NCBI GenBank assembly: GCA_012798055.1
Contig: JAAZOA010000206.1
Location: 1-5,989 of the forward strand
DNA: 5,989 bases
Direction of reading: 5' to 3'
Source of the DNA: Syntrophomonadaceae bacterium
GTDB lineage: Bacteria > Bacillota > Syntrophomonadia > Syntrophomonadales > Syntrophomonadaceae
The position numbers were made by a program, and so were the translations under genes. Shown piece after piece: positions 5,045 through 5,989 of this stretch. Under the pieces are notes generated by a model. It made no database searches, had not been told where the DNA came from, and saw only the letters and a list, made by a program, of their open reading frames with translations. Position 1 is the stretch's first letter. Each line of letters begins with the position of its first letter.

Positions 5045-5653
5045 GTGCTGGAGCATTTTAAACATCCGCGCAATGTTGGCAGTATGGAAAACCCGGATGG
5101 AAAAGCTACTGAAGGCAGTCCGGCTTGCGGAGATATGGTTTCCGTTTACATCAAGGTTGACGAGGCAAGCAAAAAAATCAGCGACATAAAATTCGAATCC
5201 TATGGATGTGCTTCCAATATTGCAACCGGGTCGATCATCACCGAAATGGCCAAAGGAAAAACCCTGGAGGAAGCCAAACAGTTGACCTGGAAAGACGCCT
5301 CAGCGGCTCTGGGTGGTCTGCCGCCCATCAAAGCTCACTGTTCGGTGCTGGCAATAGAGGGTTTGCGTGGTGCGATTCAGAATTATGAAGAAAGACACGA
5401 TTTGGTTAAAGTCAAAGAACCAACTACTGAAGCCATTGTTCTGAAACGACTGAAGCGAGTAATGAATCCCTTGAAAGGGCTGGACATGGTTGCGACCAAA
5501 TTGGTCAAATCAGTGGAGGTAAAAGATGGTATTATAAGAATTGCTGTGGATATGCCTGCAAACCACCAGTTTGCTGCAGCCATCAGAGACGAGGCCCGGG
5601 AACGGCTGGAAACCCTCTGGGATATTAAAGGGGTGGAGATAGAGTTCAATTAG
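5045..5653 (+). CDS. IscU/NifU-type Fe-S scaffold fused to a MIP18/DUF59-like domain
   Basis: 202 residues from GTG 5045. Residues 1-118 are the IscU/NifU N-terminal scaffold with all ligands: PACGD (C28, D30), YGC (C55) and AHCS (H98, C99); LPPIK just before H98 matches the IscU segment that contacts Hsc-type chaperones. Such proteins assemble Fe-S clusters using sulfur from a desulfurase. Residues about 127-202 resemble MIP18/DUF59 (PaaD, SufT, Mrp N-terminus): helix with LKRVMNPLKGLDMV, strand VKSVEVKDGIIRIAVDM, helix IRDEARERLETL and final strand GVEIEF. The cysteine often found after the TxP segment is absent (MPANHQFAAA). It lacks the CxxC Nfu domain expected at the C-terminus of classical NifU. 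The natural start is probably ATG 5021, whose frame is broken by TAA at codon 5; I take GTG 5045, ten bases past that stop, as a re-initiation start that loses eight residues. Confidence 0.8.
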   Translation: MLEHFKHPRNVGSMENPDGKATEGSPACGDMVSVYIKVDEASKKISDIKFESYGCASNIATGSIITEMAKGKTLEEAKQLTWKDASAALGGLPPIKAHCSVLAIEGLRGAIQNYEERHDLVKVKEPTTEAIVLKRLKRVMNPLKGLDMVATKLVKSVEVKDGIIRIAVDMPANHQFAAAIRDEARERLETLWDIKGVEIEFN

Positions 5654-5684
5654 CTGCTTGACCCAGCATTAGCAGCTATTTCTT
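5648..5684 (+). terminator. Inverted repeat after the scaffold gene, possible weak terminator or attenuator
   Basis: TAGCTGCT (5651-5658) and AGCAGCTA (5671-5678) are perfect 8-bp complementary arms around a 12-base loop, with two more A-T pairs outside a T-T mismatch. The first arm begins at the TAG stop of the scaffold gene, and the second is followed by TTTCTT. The stem has only four G-C pairs and the T-tract is interrupted, so termination would be partial at best. It could reduce read-through into spermidine synthase or act as an mRNA processing or stability element. Confidence 0.35.
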
Positions 5685-5703
5685 GGCAAAGGAGGCAGAA
5701 AGC

Positions 5704-5989
5704 TTGCAGGAGATTTGGATTCATGAAACACATACCGATGGTTACCAGGTCAGGTGGAGGATCAATGAGGTGCTCCATAGCGAAACCACTCCGTTCCAGA
5801 AGCTGGCTGTTGTAGAAACAGTCGAATGGGGTAAAGCCCTGGTTTTGGACGGGAACTTGCAGATGGCCGAACGCGATGAGTTTATCTATCATGAGATGAT
5901 TGCCCATGTGGTTATGAACGGGCATCCCGATCCGCAGAATGTACTGATAGTGGGCGGGGGGGATGGCGGTACCCTGCGTGAAATAGTCA
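5704..5989 (+). CDS. speE: Spermidine synthase, N-terminal part, cut by window edge
   Basis: 95 codons are visible of an expected 275-300. After an N-terminal strand region come FQKLAVVETVEWGKALVLDGNLQ, ERDEFIYHEMIAHV and VLIVGGGDGGTLREIV. These match the spermidine synthase order: small beta domain, the Gln and Tyr-His of the aminopropyl-donor and putrescine site, then the GGGDGG loop of the Rossmann domain. The enzyme transfers an aminopropyl group from decarboxylated S-adenosylmethionine to putrescine in the cytosol. The start is TTG 5704, with AAAGGAGG (5688-5695) eight bases upstream; no ATG or GTG gives an equally complete N-terminus. It lies 50 bases after the scaffold gene, separated by an inverted repeat, so it may be partly uncoupled from the sulfur genes. 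The catalytic Asp in the second half is outside the window. Confidence 0.93.
   Translation, partial: MQEIWIHETHTDGYQVRWRINEVLHSETTPFQKLAVVETVEWGKALVLDGNLQMAERDEFIYHEMIAHVVMNGHPDPQNVLIVGGGDGGTLREIV

Overview
This window looks like the chromosome of a Gram-positive-type anaerobe, probably of the Clostridia and possibly Syntrophomonas-like. The lineage is inferred from strong GGAGG-type ribosome binding sites, GTG/TTG starts, tight co-directional gene packing, and a TusA/DsrE/NifS/IscU-type sulfur gene set. No rRNA, tRNA, CRISPR array or insertion sequence is visible.

Left part, minus strand (1-1433): a two-gene unit. A cytidylate-kinase-like protein with a C-terminal PD-(D/E)XK-nuclease-like domain is followed, through a one-base TAATG stop/start overlap, by a hypoxanthine phosphoribosyltransferase homologue that runs off the left edge. 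The HPRT homologue lacks three hallmarks of 6-oxopurine enzymes: the catalytic Asp, the purine-binding Lys and the SSYG flexible loop. The pair may therefore not be simple purine salvage.

Middle (1443-2964): a divergent spacer, then a plus-strand Fpg/Nei-fold protein that lacks the N-terminal proline nucleophile, the beta-loop lysine and one zinc-finger cysteine. It converges, with 8 bp between stops, on a minus-strand PaaI-type hotdog thioesterase.

Right part, plus strand (3070-5989): a likely operon of a TusA-family sulfur carrier, a DsrE-like protein, a NifS/IscS-fold protein, an IscU-type scaffold fused to a MIP18/DUF59-like domain, and spermidine synthase (cut by the right edge). The NifS-fold protein is the most striking gene here. 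It is intact at 391 codons and keeps the mobile cysteine loop (STGSACFS), but the Schiff-base lysine that binds PLP is threonine, and the equivalents of E. coli IscS His104, Asn155 and Gln183 are also replaced. It cannot be an ordinary PLP-dependent cysteine desulfurase. The inferred model is a relay in which sulfur from TusA/DsrE passes through this pseudo-desulfurase cysteine to the IscU-type scaffold. The scaffold gene has a TAA at codon 5 of its best-placed reading frame, so it is probably translated from a GTG ten bases further on.

The candidate new systems are (a) the PLP-lysine-less NifS with its TusA, DsrE and IscU-DUF59 partners, and (b) the divergent HPRT coupled to a kinase-nuclease fusion. 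All domain calls were made by eye from family knowledge, without database searches.
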